From assembly GCF_003353065.1 (NCBI RefSeq), contig NZ_CP027806.1, positions 902,997 through 966,996 of the forward strand: a stretch of DNA of 64,000 nucleotides, read 5' to 3'. Positions within the stretch are counted from its first letter, which is position 1. Each line of letters starts with the position of its first letter. The notes below the pieces were generated by a model. It saw only the letters and a program-made list of their open reading frames with translations. It had not been told where the DNA came from and did not search any database. A program made the translations under genes and the position numbers. Of the stretch, positions 51,990-62,414 are shown piece by piece. Origin of the DNA: Cyclonatronum proteinivorum. Lineage in GTDB: Bacteria > Bacteroidota > Rhodothermia > Balneolales > Cyclonatronaceae.

Positions 51990-52020
51990 AAAAGCCGCTT
52001 CGTTTCAAAGAAGCGGCCTT
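51988..52020. terminator. terminator of tRNA-Met (minus) and hydrolase gene (plus)
   Basis: GCCGCTTC/GAAGCGGC stem. On the minus strand it is followed by TTTTTTAT, good for the tRNA; the plus-strand tail is weaker. Confidence 0.75.
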
Positions 52021-52041
52021 AAATGTTTATTTAGGGTTTCG

Positions 52042-52115
52042 TAGCGTGGGGCGGAATTGAACCGCCGACCTCCGGGTTATGAATCCGACGCTCTAACCAC
52101 CTGAGCTACCACGCC
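52042..52115 (-). tRNA. tRNA-Met (anticodon CAU)
   Basis: Cloverleaf on the minus strand: acceptor GGCGTGG with CCACGCT, D-arm AGCTCAGGTGGTTAGAGC, anticodon loop ATTCATAAC, T-arm GGCGGTTCAATTCCGCC. Elongator-type. The CCA end is not encoded. G1 pairs with U72, a wobble pair at the end of the acceptor stem. Transcribed leftward to the terminator at 52020-51988. Confidence 0.95.
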
Positions 52116-52265
52116 ATAAATTTTGCAGATTCCAAATATAGGGAAAAAAGGAAGGGAATGCCACATCAGAAATGGTTTTTTTGCAAAGGGATGTGCCGGC
52201 TTTTGGGTCTCATATAAAAGGAAGGCGCGGGGGAAGCGGTTCTGCTATTTAGGGGTAAAAAATGC

Positions 52266-52273
52266 TATCTTTG
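52266..52273 (+). promoter_or_regulatory. TAnnTTTG promoter box for proS
   Basis: TATCTTTG followed by CAGG, about 65 bases before the start codon; matches the Bacteroidota-type -7 element. Confidence 0.5.
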
Positions 52274-52338
52274 CAGGCTGATTCTTTTATTAACCGACCG
52301 GACTTGTTTCCGGTTAATGTAAACCCAAAACTGATTTT

Positions 52339-53808
<1,470 letters not shown>

Positions 53809-54025
53809 TGGGGTGTTTATTTATCACCCCGTTTTTTTACCGGAATGTGTATTATAACCGATAAATGTATCTTTTTTTGGTTATTACAAGTACCCTTCTT
53901 GACGATTAACAAAAGCTATGAATTCATAAGTGTAGCTCTTCGGTTATTTTCGTTCAAAAATCAATCAGGAACCAGCAAAAAGCATTTACATAGATAAATT
54001 TTAAGCATTCTAATTCCTGGCATAA

Positions 54026-55324
54026 ATGAGAATAGACAAAGTCAAAATAGTCAACTTCAAAGGTTTTACAGACGAAACGTTTGAATTAAACCCAAGATTT
54101 ACGGTCTTTATAGGAGATAATGCAAAGGGTAAGACTACTGTTTTGGACGCGCTTGCAATTTGTGCCGGAAGCTTTCTGCGGGGCATAGATGTTGCTAAAC
54201 ATGAAGCACGGGGAATAAATAAAAGAGAGGTAAGGGTAAAAACGATTGAAGGGCAGCCAAGACCACAGCTTCCGGCAGAAATAGAATGTATTGGGGAAGT
54301 AAATGGTATTTATCTGGAAGAAGGATGGAAAAGGACGGTTGACAAACTGAGTCAGAAAACCACAACAACCTATGTAAATGCTAAAAATATTGAGTCTCTG
54401 GCTACGGAGATGTTGCAGGAAAGCCGAAAGAACGGGGGCGTTACATTTCCTGTAATTGCATATCATGGTACCGGACGTTTGTGGGCTGAACACGAAGAAA
54501 AGAAAGCTGTTTACAAAAAACAGGGGGAAGGTGTAGCGCTTGCCTATACAAGATGCCTTTCTCCGAAATCATCAAGCAAAGAGTTTCTTTCGTGGTACAA
54601 AACCTACGAAGACGAAATCAGGAAATTTGGCTCTCCGAAAGAGAAAAGCCTGCTTGAAAGCTTTAAAAAAGCCATTATTTCAATGATTCCCGATGACCAT
54701 TGGACTGACATGTCCTATAGCTTTAAAGACGAAGATTTAGTCGGCATTTTCAGGAAAGGTGACCATCCGGAGAGGTTGTTATTTAGTCAGTTGAGTGATG
54801 GATATCGAAATTTAATCGGTATGGTTGCAGATATCGCTTATCGCTGTATTAAGTTGAATCCTCATTTAGGCGATGATGCTGTAAGCCATACACCCGGTCT
54901 TGTTTTAATTGACGAGCTTGACCTTCACCTGCATCCCAACTGGCAAAAAAGAATCGTGTCAGATCTGAAAAAGGTGTTTAAAAACATTCAGTTTGTCGCT
55001 ACAACGCATTCACCTTTTATTGTTCAAAGTTTGAAGGCAGACGAACTTATTAATCTCGACGAAGTAAAAGGCCTTGATCATGATCCTGATAAGTATAGTG
55101 TAGAAGAGATCTCAGAAAATGAAATGGGTGTTCTAAATGTGAAAAGAAGTATCCATTTTTCCGAAATGCAAATGAGAGCTAAGGAATATTTTGATTTAGT
55201 AAAAGACAAAGCGTCTCCGGATGAAATAGCAAAAGCAAAGAGGCTGTTGGATAGTCTCAGGGTCAAGTATAGCAAAGACCCGGCTTATGTAGCCCTGTTA
55301 GAGTCAGAATTGCCCAAACAATAG
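54026..55324 (+). CDS. ptuA: Septu-type defence ATPase PtuA
   Basis: 432 residues. SMC/ABC-like AAA ATPase: VKIVNFKGFTDETFELN, Walker A FIGDNAKGKTTVLDAL (residues 29-44), signature-like QLSDGYRNLIGMVADIA, Walker B LVLIDELDLHLHPNWQ and the switch His in ATTHSPFIVQS. The middle contains a short coiled-coil-like region. With the HNH gene 5 bases behind it, this is the two-gene Septu (PtuA/PtuB) pattern. PtuA is thought to sense a phage infection and license DNA cleavage by PtuB. AT-rich relative to proS. No reverse transcriptase is near, so it is not a retron. Confidence 0.88.
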   Translation: MRIDKVKIVNFKGFTDETFELNPRFTVFIGDNAKGKTTVLDALAICAGSFLRGIDVAKHEARGINKREVRVKTIEGQPRPQLPAEIECIGEVNGIYLEEGWKRTVDKLSQKTTTTYVNAKNIESLATEMLQESRKNGGVTFPVIAYHGTGRLWAEHEEKKAVYKKQGEGVALAYTRCLSPKSSSKEFLSWYKTYEDEIRKFGSPKEKSLLESFKKAIISMIPDDHWTDMSYSFKDEDLVGIFRKGDHPERLLFSQLSDGYRNLIGMVADIAYRCIKLNPHLGDDAVSHTPGLVLIDELDLHLHPNWQKRIVSDLKKVFKNIQFVATTHSPFIVQSLKADELINLDEVKGLDHDPDKYSVEEISENEMGVLNVKRSIHFSEMQMRAKEYFDLVKDKASPDEIAKAKRLLDSLRVKYSKDPAYVALLESELPKQ

Positions 55325-55329
55325 CTGCG

Positions 55330-56085
55330 ATGAGACCTGTTGTAAAGTCAGTGAAAGATAAAACATCCGGTCATTATCGGCCTTGGCGAAAAGCGAAAAT
55401 CGATCTTGTTAACGAAATCGGTTCTTTTTGTTCGTACTGTGAGAAACAAATAGACCGATCTTCTCTTCACATTGAGCACATAAAAGGTCAAAAGGTGAGA
55501 AACAAGGAAGGCGGTCTAATCTATGATGATCTTAAATTTGATTGGAATAATTTTTTATTGGCATGCAGCAATTGTAATAGCATTAAGTCCAACAAAGATA
55601 TTGCTCTGACAAACCCATATTTGCCTCACCAAAATAACTTACTACACTTCATCGAAATTACAGCAGCTGGTACAGTCGGGATAAAGGCTAATGTGACCGA
55701 ATCAGATTTAATTAAAACTAAAGCTTTTATTGATTTAGTGGGCTTGGACAGACACCCTGGACATCCGCATTACGCTGAATTTGGTGATGACAGATGGGAA
55801 AGCAGGTTAGCGACAATAGATATTGCTAACAGGCAATTGAAGAAGTACAAGGCAACACCCCGGGAAACAGATCTTGAGAACATCGTGAATTTAGCTAAAG
55901 GCTGGGGTTTCTTTTCCGTTTGGTATTATCAGTTTTACAGCCATCCGGAAGTGCTTGATGCGCTCATAAATGGCATTGCTACTGAAGCTAAACACATAAT
56001 TCCATTCAAAGGAACGCATGCTGGTTCATTTGAAGCGCCATCCTTTAATACAATTGAGCGCAATCCTTCAACACAACAGAGATGA
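55330..56085 (+). CDS. ptuB: Septu-type HNH endonuclease PtuB
   Basis: 251 residues. HNH motif with zinc knuckles: SFCSYCEKQIDRSSLHIEH (Cys34, Cys37, the catalytic His50 of HIEHIKGQ) and DWNNFLLACSNCNSIKSNK with two more Cys and the Asn. Strongly resembles TIGR02646-like HNH proteins that pair with AAA ATPases. Starts 5 bases after the ATPase gene and must be co-transcribed. Expected to cut DNA during phage infection. No promoter of its own is visible. Confidence 0.88.
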   Translation: MRPVVKSVKDKTSGHYRPWRKAKIDLVNEIGSFCSYCEKQIDRSSLHIEHIKGQKVRNKEGGLIYDDLKFDWNNFLLACSNCNSIKSNKDIALTNPYLPHQNNLLHFIEITAAGTVGIKANVTESDLIKTKAFIDLVGLDRHPGHPHYAEFGDDRWESRLATIDIANRQLKKYKATPRETDLENIVNLAKGWGFFSVWYYQFYSHPEVLDALINGIATEAKHIIPFKGTHAGSFEAPSFNTIERNPSTQQR

Positions 56086-56107
56086 AAGACCGTTTTGATT
56101 TTTTTTA

Positions 56108-56749
56108 ATGTTTGAACAGCCACCCCCCGCTTTGCACGCAAACCACCACACCTTAGCCCAATGGATTTCAACGGTGTTTAATCCGCTGATGCTCGTATTG
56201 CCGCTGTTTTGGCTGCTGGGGCGTGCCGGGCATGATCCGGGTACTGCCCAAAAGCTGCTGGTGATAGCGGTCGTTTTCTTTGCGTTGCTCCCTTTTGGAG
56301 TACTGCTGATTTTCCTGAAATCCAAACGCATTGAATCCCTTGAAATCCGGAATCGGAGCCGAAGGCACATTCCGTTTCTGGTTGGGATAGTGCTCAATAT
56401 TGCGGGCTTTGCGTTGCTGATGTGGGCTGATGGTCCTTTCGGTCTCATCCAAAATGCGGCTTTTGCCCTGCTTTGGAGTAGTATTGTGGCCTCCTTCATC
56501 ACCCTTTGGTGGAAAATAAGCATACACTGCACGGCCATCGCAATCGCTTCGGGCTATGCGGTTTGGGCGGGGGTACAGCTGTTTGATCCTGCTGTCTCAG
56601 TCCTGATCGGAATCCTGTGCCTGCTGATTAGTGGCAGTGTCGTTTGGGCGCGCATCACCCTAAAAGCGCACACGCCTGCGCAAACCGCTGCCGGACTCCT
56701 TTTCGGGATTTTGGTTGCAGCAATTTCTCTCGCATTTTATCCTGTCTGA
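56108..56749 (+). CDS. PAP2-like membrane protein
   Basis: 213 residues with five to six transmembrane helices. Segments KISIHCTAIAIASGY and RITLKAHTPAQTAAGLLFG look like reduced forms of the PAP2 phosphatase motifs (K-x-S-x-H and R-x-x-L-x-x-H). A lipid phosphatase role, for example on undecaprenyl pyrophosphate or phosphatidic acid, is possible. It starts shortly after ptuB but its GC content and use differ from it; it more likely belongs with the following housekeeping genes. Confidence 0.75.
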   Translation: MFEQPPPALHANHHTLAQWISTVFNPLMLVLPLFWLLGRAGHDPGTAQKLLVIAVVFFALLPFGVLLIFLKSKRIESLEIRNRSRRHIPFLVGIVLNIAGFALLMWADGPFGLIQNAAFALLWSSIVASFITLWWKISIHCTAIAIASGYAVWAGVQLFDPAVSVLIGILCLLISGSVVWARITLKAHTPAQTAAGLLFGILVAAISLAFYPV

Positions 56750-56776
56750 AACCATCCATACCAATTCAAATTCTGC

Positions 56777-58339
56777 ATGATACCTCCCGGCTTTGAAAAC
56801 CGGCTTTTTACCGCAGCACAATCGCGCGATATTGACCGCCGCACGATTGAAGAACTCGGTATACCCGGCTTCACGCTCATGGAAGTTGCGGCGCAGCGGG
56901 CCGCGGACCACATCTTTGAGATGCAGCCCGGCCCAGTGCGTGTCCTGAGTTTTTGCGGCAAAGGCAATAATGCGGGTGATGCCCTTGCGGTTTCCCGCCT
57001 GCTGCTGATGAAGGGGTTTTCGGTTGATGTCTGTCTTGCCCTGGGCAAAACGGGGATGTCGGCAGACGCCGCTGCAAATCTTCGCATACTCGAAAAAATG
57101 CTGGAGGCCGATCCCGAACTTCCGCTGCGCTTTTTTGAGGGAGTCCTGCCTGGCCGCGTGTACTGCACGGTCATTGACGGCCTTTTCGGCACAGGTTTGC
57201 AGCGGGACGTGACGGGACCGCTCGCGGAGATGATAGCGGAAATCAACCGCTGGCAGGCGCGGGTTTTTGCGATGGATATCCCAAGCGGACTTCATGCGGA
57301 TTCCGGTGCGGTGATGGGTACCGCACTGCAGGCCCATACGACCCTGATGTTTGGTACCGCGAAAGCCGGCTGTTATCTCGGCAGAGGGGCAGCGCTGAGT
57401 GGAAAGCGCGTGCTTTGTCCGCTGCCGTTTCCGGCACATTTGCTGCGGGAGGCCGAAGGTGCGGTACTTCGAAGTCTTTCGCCCGGGGGTAAGCCGCAGC
57501 TTGAAAACAAGCTAAGGAAGCTCCGCGAGGGGCGCGAAGTCCGCCATAAATATCAGAACGGCAATGTGTATGTGCTGGGCGGTTCGCCGGGTCTGACCGG
57601 CGCCGTGATTCTGACCGCAAAAGCTGCGTGGAGTACGGGCTGCGGCTCGGTGCAGGTGTTCACGACACCGGAAGTCTCCCCCGCTTATGATGCGCATTTT
57701 GTGGATATCACCCGAAAAATGATTCCCGGTGACGGTAGCGGGCTGTTTAAAGCGGATGCCGTTCGTGCTGTAGCCGAGGTCATCGCAGCCCGGCCCGGAG
57801 TATTGGTTCTGGGACCCGGCCTTGGCACCCATCCTGAAACCGCGGCGGCGGTACGGCAGCTCCTGCGATTGGTAAAGGCACCCGTAGTACTCGACGCTGA
57901 CGGCGTCCGCGCGCTGAGCGGTCATACGGAGAAGCTTCCCGATGACCTGCGCTTAATCGTTACCCCGCACCCCGGCGAGCAGGAGCAGCTACTTGGGTTC
58001 AGCATAGCTCAGCCGGAGCAGCTTGCGCAGGCGCTGAATCATTTCCCCTGCCGCGACAACATGGTTTTTCTGGCAAAGGGAAGTCCGGCACTCCTCGCAA
58101 CCCGGAATGAATGCCGCATTACAACTTATGATACCCGCATTTTTTCGAGAACCGGTTTCGGAGATGTCCTTGCCGGGCTTATGGCCGGTATGCTCTCGCG
58201 TCTTCCGGATAGCACGGTAACAGCGGAAAGCATGCTGGATGTGAGTGCACTCGCCATGCTGGAGAGCTACGCTCGGGCAACCTGTCAGCATGAGTCGGCG
58301 GTTTCGCCTTCAGCGCCGGAAGCAGGAGGGATGTTTTGA
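56777..58339 (+). CDS. nnr: bifunctional NAD(P)H-hydrate epimerase/dehydratase
   Basis: 520 residues. N-terminal YjeF_N epimerase (about 1-220): EVAAQRAADHI, CGKGNNAGDALAVSRLL, DGLFGTGLQRDVTGP and AMDIPSGLHADSG. C-terminal carbohydrate-kinase-like dehydratase (about 250-500): VYVLGGSPGLTGAVILTAKAA, VLGPGLGTHPET, VVLDADGVRAL, VTPHPGEQEQLLG and TGFGDVLAGLMAGML. Repairs damaged NAD(P)H hydrates using ADP. The stop overlaps the following gene's TTG start. Confidence 0.95.
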   Translation: MIPPGFENRLFTAAQSRDIDRRTIEELGIPGFTLMEVAAQRAADHIFEMQPGPVRVLSFCGKGNNAGDALAVSRLLLMKGFSVDVCLALGKTGMSADAAANLRILEKMLEADPELPLRFFEGVLPGRVYCTVIDGLFGTGLQRDVTGPLAEMIAEINRWQARVFAMDIPSGLHADSGAVMGTALQAHTTLMFGTAKAGCYLGRGAALSGKRVLCPLPFPAHLLREAEGAVLRSLSPGGKPQLENKLRKLREGREVRHKYQNGNVYVLGGSPGLTGAVILTAKAAWSTGCGSVQVFTTPEVSPAYDAHFVDITRKMIPGDGSGLFKADAVRAVAEVIAARPGVLVLGPGLGTHPETAAAVRQLLRLVKAPVVLDADGVRALSGHTEKLPDDLRLIVTPHPGEQEQLLGFSIAQPEQLAQALNHFPCRDNMVFLAKGSPALLATRNECRITTYDTRIFSRTGFGDVLAGLMAGMLSRLPDSTVTAESMLDVSALAMLESYARATCQHESAVSPSAPEAGGMF

Positions 58340-58770
58340 ATCCGCATAGCCTTCTTACCAAAATCTCACCGGTTTTGCCCTTGCTACTGATCGGGTGGAT
58401 GATTCTGGCTTTATACCTGACACTCTTCCCCGGAGATATGCTGGTCACCGCAGCGCGTTGGGGAGACCCAAAGTTAGGGCACATCATCTTGTTTGGTGGC
58501 TGGACCTTTTTGTTTGGCCTTACGATGATTGTTTTCTTCAAGCGTCCCTTTTTTCCGCTATATGCGATGCTCATTATAGGCATTCTGTTCGGCGCTACGG
58601 TCGAAATGATGCAGGCGCTGATGCCCTATGGCCGTACCGGAAGCCTTGCTGATATCGGGTATAATACCATTGGGGTCTCACTTGCGGGCCTGTTGCTGTG
58701 GCTGTACCGCCGGCTGTATATCGAACTTCCCAAGGCCGCTAAACTCACAAAAAACAAAAGTAACGGGTAA
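58336..58770 (+). CDS. VanZ-family membrane protein
   Basis: 144 residues with four helices and the VanZ-like motifs LYLTLFPGD, DPKLGHIILFGGWTFLFGL and ATVEMMQALMPYGRTGSLADIGYNTIGV in part. In enterococci VanZ gives low-level teicoplanin resistance; in other bacteria its role is unclear. Start codon TTG overlaps the nnr stop by 4 bases, indicating coupling. Confidence 0.85.
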   Translation: MNPHSLLTKISPVLPLLLIGWMILALYLTLFPGDMLVTAARWGDPKLGHIILFGGWTFLFGLTMIVFFKRPFFPLYAMLIIGILFGATVEMMQALMPYGRTGSLADIGYNTIGVSLAGLLLWLYRRLYIELPKAAKLTKNKSNG

Positions 58771-58939
58771 GGTTGATCGGGCCGCTGCATTACTAATCCT
58801 TTAATCGCATTCGGATAATGCTGTTTAATAAGGGTTTACCGATACAAGAAATCAGCTGAAATATTAGCGCTTAATTTGTGTTTTGATAAATATACACTAT
58901 ATTTATCCACGCTTACTCAACTAACTCTATTGATTAATC

Positions 58940-59596
58940 ATGGGTCCTAAGAAAAAACCGGAAAAAGATTTACGGAAAGACTATCAGATTACGCTGCAAA
59001 GCAGTCTTGTGATAGCGCTTCTCGTAGCCGTTGGGCTTTTTAAGTTCAACATGGATTTCGGTGGCGAGTTCGTAATCGAGCAAATTGAACGTATCGAACT
59101 CGAAATCGAAGATATTGTACAGACCGAAATCATCGAGGTGCCACCACCACCACCGCGTCCTCCCGTACCTATTGAAGTACCGGATGACGCCATCATCGAT
59201 GATGATCTTCTCGACATGGATGCCTTCCTCGATATGGATGCAGGCTTCGATGCTCCGCCACCACCTCCGCCACCAGACGATGATTTCGAAGACGAAGTTT
59301 TTGTCGTCGTTGAAAACATGCCTGAAATGGTAGGCGGTCAGGCAGCACTTTATGACGCCCTCCGCTATCCGGATATGGCCCGTCGTGCAGGTATTGAAGG
59401 TCGTGTGATCATTCAGTTCATCGTGGATGAGCAAGGCCGTGTACAGAATCCACAGGTTGTAAGAAGTGCAGGTGCCGGTGGTCTTGATGAAGCCGCAGTT
59501 GCTGCGATTTCGCAAATGCGTTTCACCCCAGGCATGCAGCGCGGACGCCCCGTTCGCGTTCAGATGACGCAGCCTGTAATTTTCCGTCTGCAGTAA
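58940..59596 (+). CDS. TonB-family energy transducer
   Basis: 218 residues. N-terminal basic region, then one helix (SSLVIALLVAVGLFKF, about residues 17-37), an acidic and Pro-rich spacer with VPPPPPRPPVP and DAPPPPPPPDDD (about 65-115), and a C-terminal TonB domain: PDMARRAGIEGRVIIQFIVD, DEAAVAAISQMRFTPGMQRG and a final LQ strand. Transmits proton-motive-force energy to TonB-dependent receptors, which are encoded elsewhere. Single-gene unit with a strong terminator. Confidence 0.93.
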   Translation: MGPKKKPEKDLRKDYQITLQSSLVIALLVAVGLFKFNMDFGGEFVIEQIERIELEIEDIVQTEIIEVPPPPPRPPVPIEVPDDAIIDDDLLDMDAFLDMDAGFDAPPPPPPPDDDFEDEVFVVVENMPEMVGGQAALYDALRYPDMARRAGIEGRVIIQFIVDEQGRVQNPQVVRSAGAGGLDEAAVAAISQMRFTPGMQRGRPVRVQMTQPVIFRLQ

Positions 59597-59614
59597 TTCC
59601 ATCAGACTTTAAAT

Positions 59615-59655
59615 TAAAAAAGCTGTTTCCGACTTTTCGGAGACAGCTTTTTTTA
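59615..59655 (+). terminator. terminator of the TonB-family gene
   Basis: AAAAAAGCTGTTTCCGA paired with TCGGAGACAGCTTTTTT; one mismatch, seven T. Confidence 0.9.
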
Positions 59656-59969
59656 TGTCCGGTATTTTGGGGTAGTACGTTGCCCGGGGGCTTGTTCACA
59701 GCCTTTCATAGCCCGCATTATTTACCAATAGAATTTCTCTTCGCGGGAATCATTTCGCTCGGCGAGCAGCCTTTGTATCACACTTAAATTTGAGTAATCG
59801 CAGCTTTTCACCAGGCTAATTTATACTATCATTCAGGTAATCAAATCCTTTTCAATGCCAAAAATGCGGGATAGCATGGAGAATCCTGATCTGAAGATAA
59901 GCGGCCGCGCAAATTTCGTCGTCAAATCTGCCTGAACCGACCCCGACGGCCAGAAGCGCTATCCGTACC
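59656..59969. other. intergenic region
   Basis: About 310 bases before repeat copy 7, without any gene I can recognise. Confidence 0.5.
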
Positions 59970-60060
59970 CAAAAAAGCAACGCATTTGCCGTAGGTTTGG
60001 GATGCATAACCTGCCGCGAAAGACCGTGATGTTCACTGAGTTTCCCCCAAAAAATAAAAA
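59970..60060 (+). repeat. dispersed ~90-bp repeat, copy 7
   Basis: AAAAAAGCAACGCATTTGCC, GTAGGTTTGGGATGC, CGAAAGACCGTGATGTTCAC, TGAGTTTCCCCC and an A-run. It lies 77 bases beyond the 3' end of the leftward NUDIX gene. Confidence 0.85.
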
Positions 60061-60137
60061 AACCAGGCCCGGCTGTAAAGCTCGTCGTCCGGCAGGGTGG
60101 CAGGAATAAGACCTGCGTAGTACGGTTCTGATCTGGG

Positions 60138-60584
60138 TTAATGCTGTTGCGTTCGGGTATGCTGATACCAGGATTTGAAGCGCAGCAGGATATCTTTCAG
60201 GTTATCGAAGCCGGCGATTTCGAGCGCGCGGTCGGTTTCGATCCAGCACACCTTGGTGATCCCTTCTTCGGTCTGCGGGGTGAATTTCCGGGCGTCGGTC
60301 TGCATGGCGTACCACCAGGTGGTTTTGGCAAAATCGCCCCATTTATCCGTGTAGCTGTGATAGGTTGTGCCGAGTTCGGTTACGATTTCAGGCAGCGGAC
60401 AGCCGGTTTCTTCCGCTACTTCGCGTATGGCGCACTCGGGAATGCTTTCGCCTGCGTCAAGTTTCCCTTTTGGGAGATCCCAGAAGCCGTTGCGGTAAAT
60501 CATGAGCACCTGTGGCTCACCGGCGATTTCTTTGAACAATACGCCGCCTGCCGCGGTGACGGGTTTATAATCGGTTTCAGACAT
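60138..60584 (-). CDS. NUDIX hydrolase
   Basis: 148 residues. The Nudix box is GKLDAGESIPECAIREVAEETG, seen here as GESIPECAIREVAEETG with the full G-x5-E-x7-R-E-x2-E-E-x-G pattern. Upstream AAGGVLFKEIAGEPQVLMIYR and DLPKGKLD are typical. Hydrolyses nucleoside diphosphate derivatives such as diadenosine polyphosphates or 8-oxo-dGTP. The start lies inside the end of the DUF1844 gene (8-base overlap), so the two are coupled. Confidence 0.92.
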   Translation of the reverse strand: MSETDYKPVTAAGGVLFKEIAGEPQVLMIYRNGFWDLPKGKLDAGESIPECAIREVAEETGCPLPEIVTELGTTYHSYTDKWGDFAKTTWWYAMQTDARKFTPQTEEGITKVCWIETDRALEIAGFDNLKDILLRFKSWYQHTRTQQH

Positions 60585-60924
60585 TGCCGGCAGTCCCGTT
60601 GGCGGATTCCGGTTCAGCGTCGTCCTTTTTTTGTTGCGCTTCCTGCCGAAGCAGCTCCTGCAGTTTGCCGTTGACTTTGCTGTACAGGCTTTCCAGATAG
60701 GCAGCGGTGTCTTCGTTCAGGTTGCCGGCGGTGTAGCTGCGCAGCATGTTGATGGTGTCTGTGGCAAAGCGGGCCGCTTTTAGGTCCACTTCTTTCTGAT
60801 TGTGAACAGGGTTGGGGATCTCCCCCAGATTCATCAAAGCGATTTTTTCGTATTGCTGCAGCAGCATCATAAAGAGCAGCATTTGTTTTTTTTCTTCCGG
60901 CAGTTCTTTTAAAGGGAGTTCCAT
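60577..60924 (-). CDS. DUF1844 family protein
   Basis: 115 residues, helical. Conserved NLGEIPNPVHNQKEVDLKAARFATDTINML matches the DUF1844 core (LGEIP, E-V-D-L-x-x-A, IDTL..L), cut here as LGEIPNPV and EVDLKAARFATDTINML. C-terminal tail is charged and Gln/Glu-rich. Function unknown; small DUF1844 proteins are cytosolic. Overlaps the NUDIX gene. Confidence 0.82.
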   Translation of the reverse strand: MELPLKELPEEKKQMLLFMMLLQQYEKIALMNLGEIPNPVHNQKEVDLKAARFATDTINMLRSYTAGNLNEDTAAYLESLYSKVNGKLQELLRQEAQQKKDDAEPESANGTAGNV

Positions 60925-61085
60925 ACAGCTTTGAAGCGTAATTTTGTATTTTAGCGGGCTTATCAGGGCTGCCCGGAGACGGGTGCTTCAGGCAGCGTTC
61001 GTGTTTAACATTACTTCTTAATATACCGTTTTTCACCCAAGCATTGCCCGAAAGCTGAAAGCGGTCTAATCCATTTTGTTTATTT

Positions 61086-62294
61086 ATGATAACCATCAAG
61101 CCTTTTCGCGCCTGGAGACCCGAACCCGCACGTGCACCGCAGGTCGCCTGCGTGCCTTATGATGTGATCAGCACGAGCGAAGCACGCGAGCTTGCCGAAG
61201 GCCTGCCCGAAAGTTTTCTGCACGTCATCCGCCCCGAGATTAATTTCCCCGAAGGCACTGATGAGCATTCGGATGAAGTGTACGCGGCCGGTGCCGAAAA
61301 ACTTAAAGAGATGTGCAGCAGCGGCTTGCTGGTGCAGGAAGAAGCCCCCGCGTTGTATGTTTACCGGCTTGTTTGGAAAGGCCGTGCCCAAACCGGTCTG
61401 TTTACCTGCGTGAGCGTTACTGACTACGACAACGATCTCATCCTGAAGCATGAACTTACCCGCCCCGACAAGGAAGACGACCGCACCCGGCACATTCGTG
61501 AGCAGGAAGCCCATGCCGAGCCGGTTATGCTCACCTGCGGCGAAACCGACGAAATCACGCGCTTGCTGTCCGAAGCACAAACAGACAGCCCGCTTTTCGA
61601 TTTCACGGCCCCCGACGGCGTGCAGCACACCATCTGGAAACAGCCGGCGGAAGGTCCGCTGAAAGACGCTTTTTCCGGCCTGAATGCGCTGTATGTGGCA
61701 GACGGCCATCACCGCTGCAAGAGCGCTTCGCGGCTTGTGGAGCACAAGGTCGCAACAAACCCCGGACACACCGGCAACGAAGCCTACAATTTTTTCCCGG
61801 CCGTCATCTTTCCCAAAAATCAGATGGAAATTCTCGCATACAACCGCGTCATTCATCAGGCGGATGACGCGGCGTTTGCGCGCTTTAAGCAGGAACTGTC
61901 GTTGCAGCCTGTTACAGACCCGGTACCGCAGCAAAAGGGCACGGTTTGCGCATATTACGGCGGAAGCTGGTACAGCTTTAGGCTGCCGGTAGAAGCCAAT
62001 GCCGGACCGGTTGGCGTGCTTGACGCCGCCCGGCTGCAGCAGTTTGTTTTTGAACCTTACTTTGGTATCGGCAACCCGCGAACCGACGCCAATATCTCAT
62101 TCATCGGCGGCATTCGGGGCACAGCTGAACTCGAAAAACTGGTAGACAGCGGGAAGGCAGCTGTCGGCTTCAGCGTTTATCCCACAAGCATTCAGGAGCT
62201 GATGGACGTTTCAGACGCCGGCTTGCTTATGCCGCCTAAATCAACCTGGTTTGAGCCCAAGCTCCGGTCCGGCTTGCTGGTGCATCGTTTTTAA
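61086..62294 (+). CDS. DUF1015 family protein
   Basis: 402 residues. CVPYDVISTSEARELA, ALYVYRLVWKG, HELTRPDKEDDRTRHIREQE and LYVADGHHRCKSASRLVE are the standard DUF1015 motifs. The His-rich GHHR and the conserved Asp/Glu-rich loops suggest an enzyme of unknown reaction. The gene next to it is serC, an arrangement that is common for DUF1015 and suggests a link to serine or serine-phosphate metabolism. Gap of about 120 bases. Confidence 0.9.
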   Translation: MITIKPFRAWRPEPARAPQVACVPYDVISTSEARELAEGLPESFLHVIRPEINFPEGTDEHSDEVYAAGAEKLKEMCSSGLLVQEEAPALYVYRLVWKGRAQTGLFTCVSVTDYDNDLILKHELTRPDKEDDRTRHIREQEAHAEPVMLTCGETDEITRLLSEAQTDSPLFDFTAPDGVQHTIWKQPAEGPLKDAFSGLNALYVADGHHRCKSASRLVEHKVATNPGHTGNEAYNFFPAVIFPKNQMEILAYNRVIHQADDAAFARFKQELSLQPVTDPVPQQKGTVCAYYGGSWYSFRLPVEANAGPVGVLDAARLQQFVFEPYFGIGNPRTDANISFIGGIRGTAELEKLVDSGKAAVGFSVYPTSIQELMDVSDAGLLMPPKSTWFEPKLRSGLLVHRF

Positions 62295-62414
62295 TCCGAA
62301 CGGTGTTAGACGCACAGCCGGCAGCATCAGAAAAAAATAATTACCCGGAATAAAGACGCCCTTTAAAATAGTTAAGTCACAAAACCCATCATCCAAAAAT
62401 AGTATTTATTAGCT

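Noticed and set aside
54026-56085. Retron
   Set aside because: Similar ATPase-HNH pairs accompany some retrons, but there is no reverse transcriptase nor msr/msd-like structure in the 215 bases upstream.
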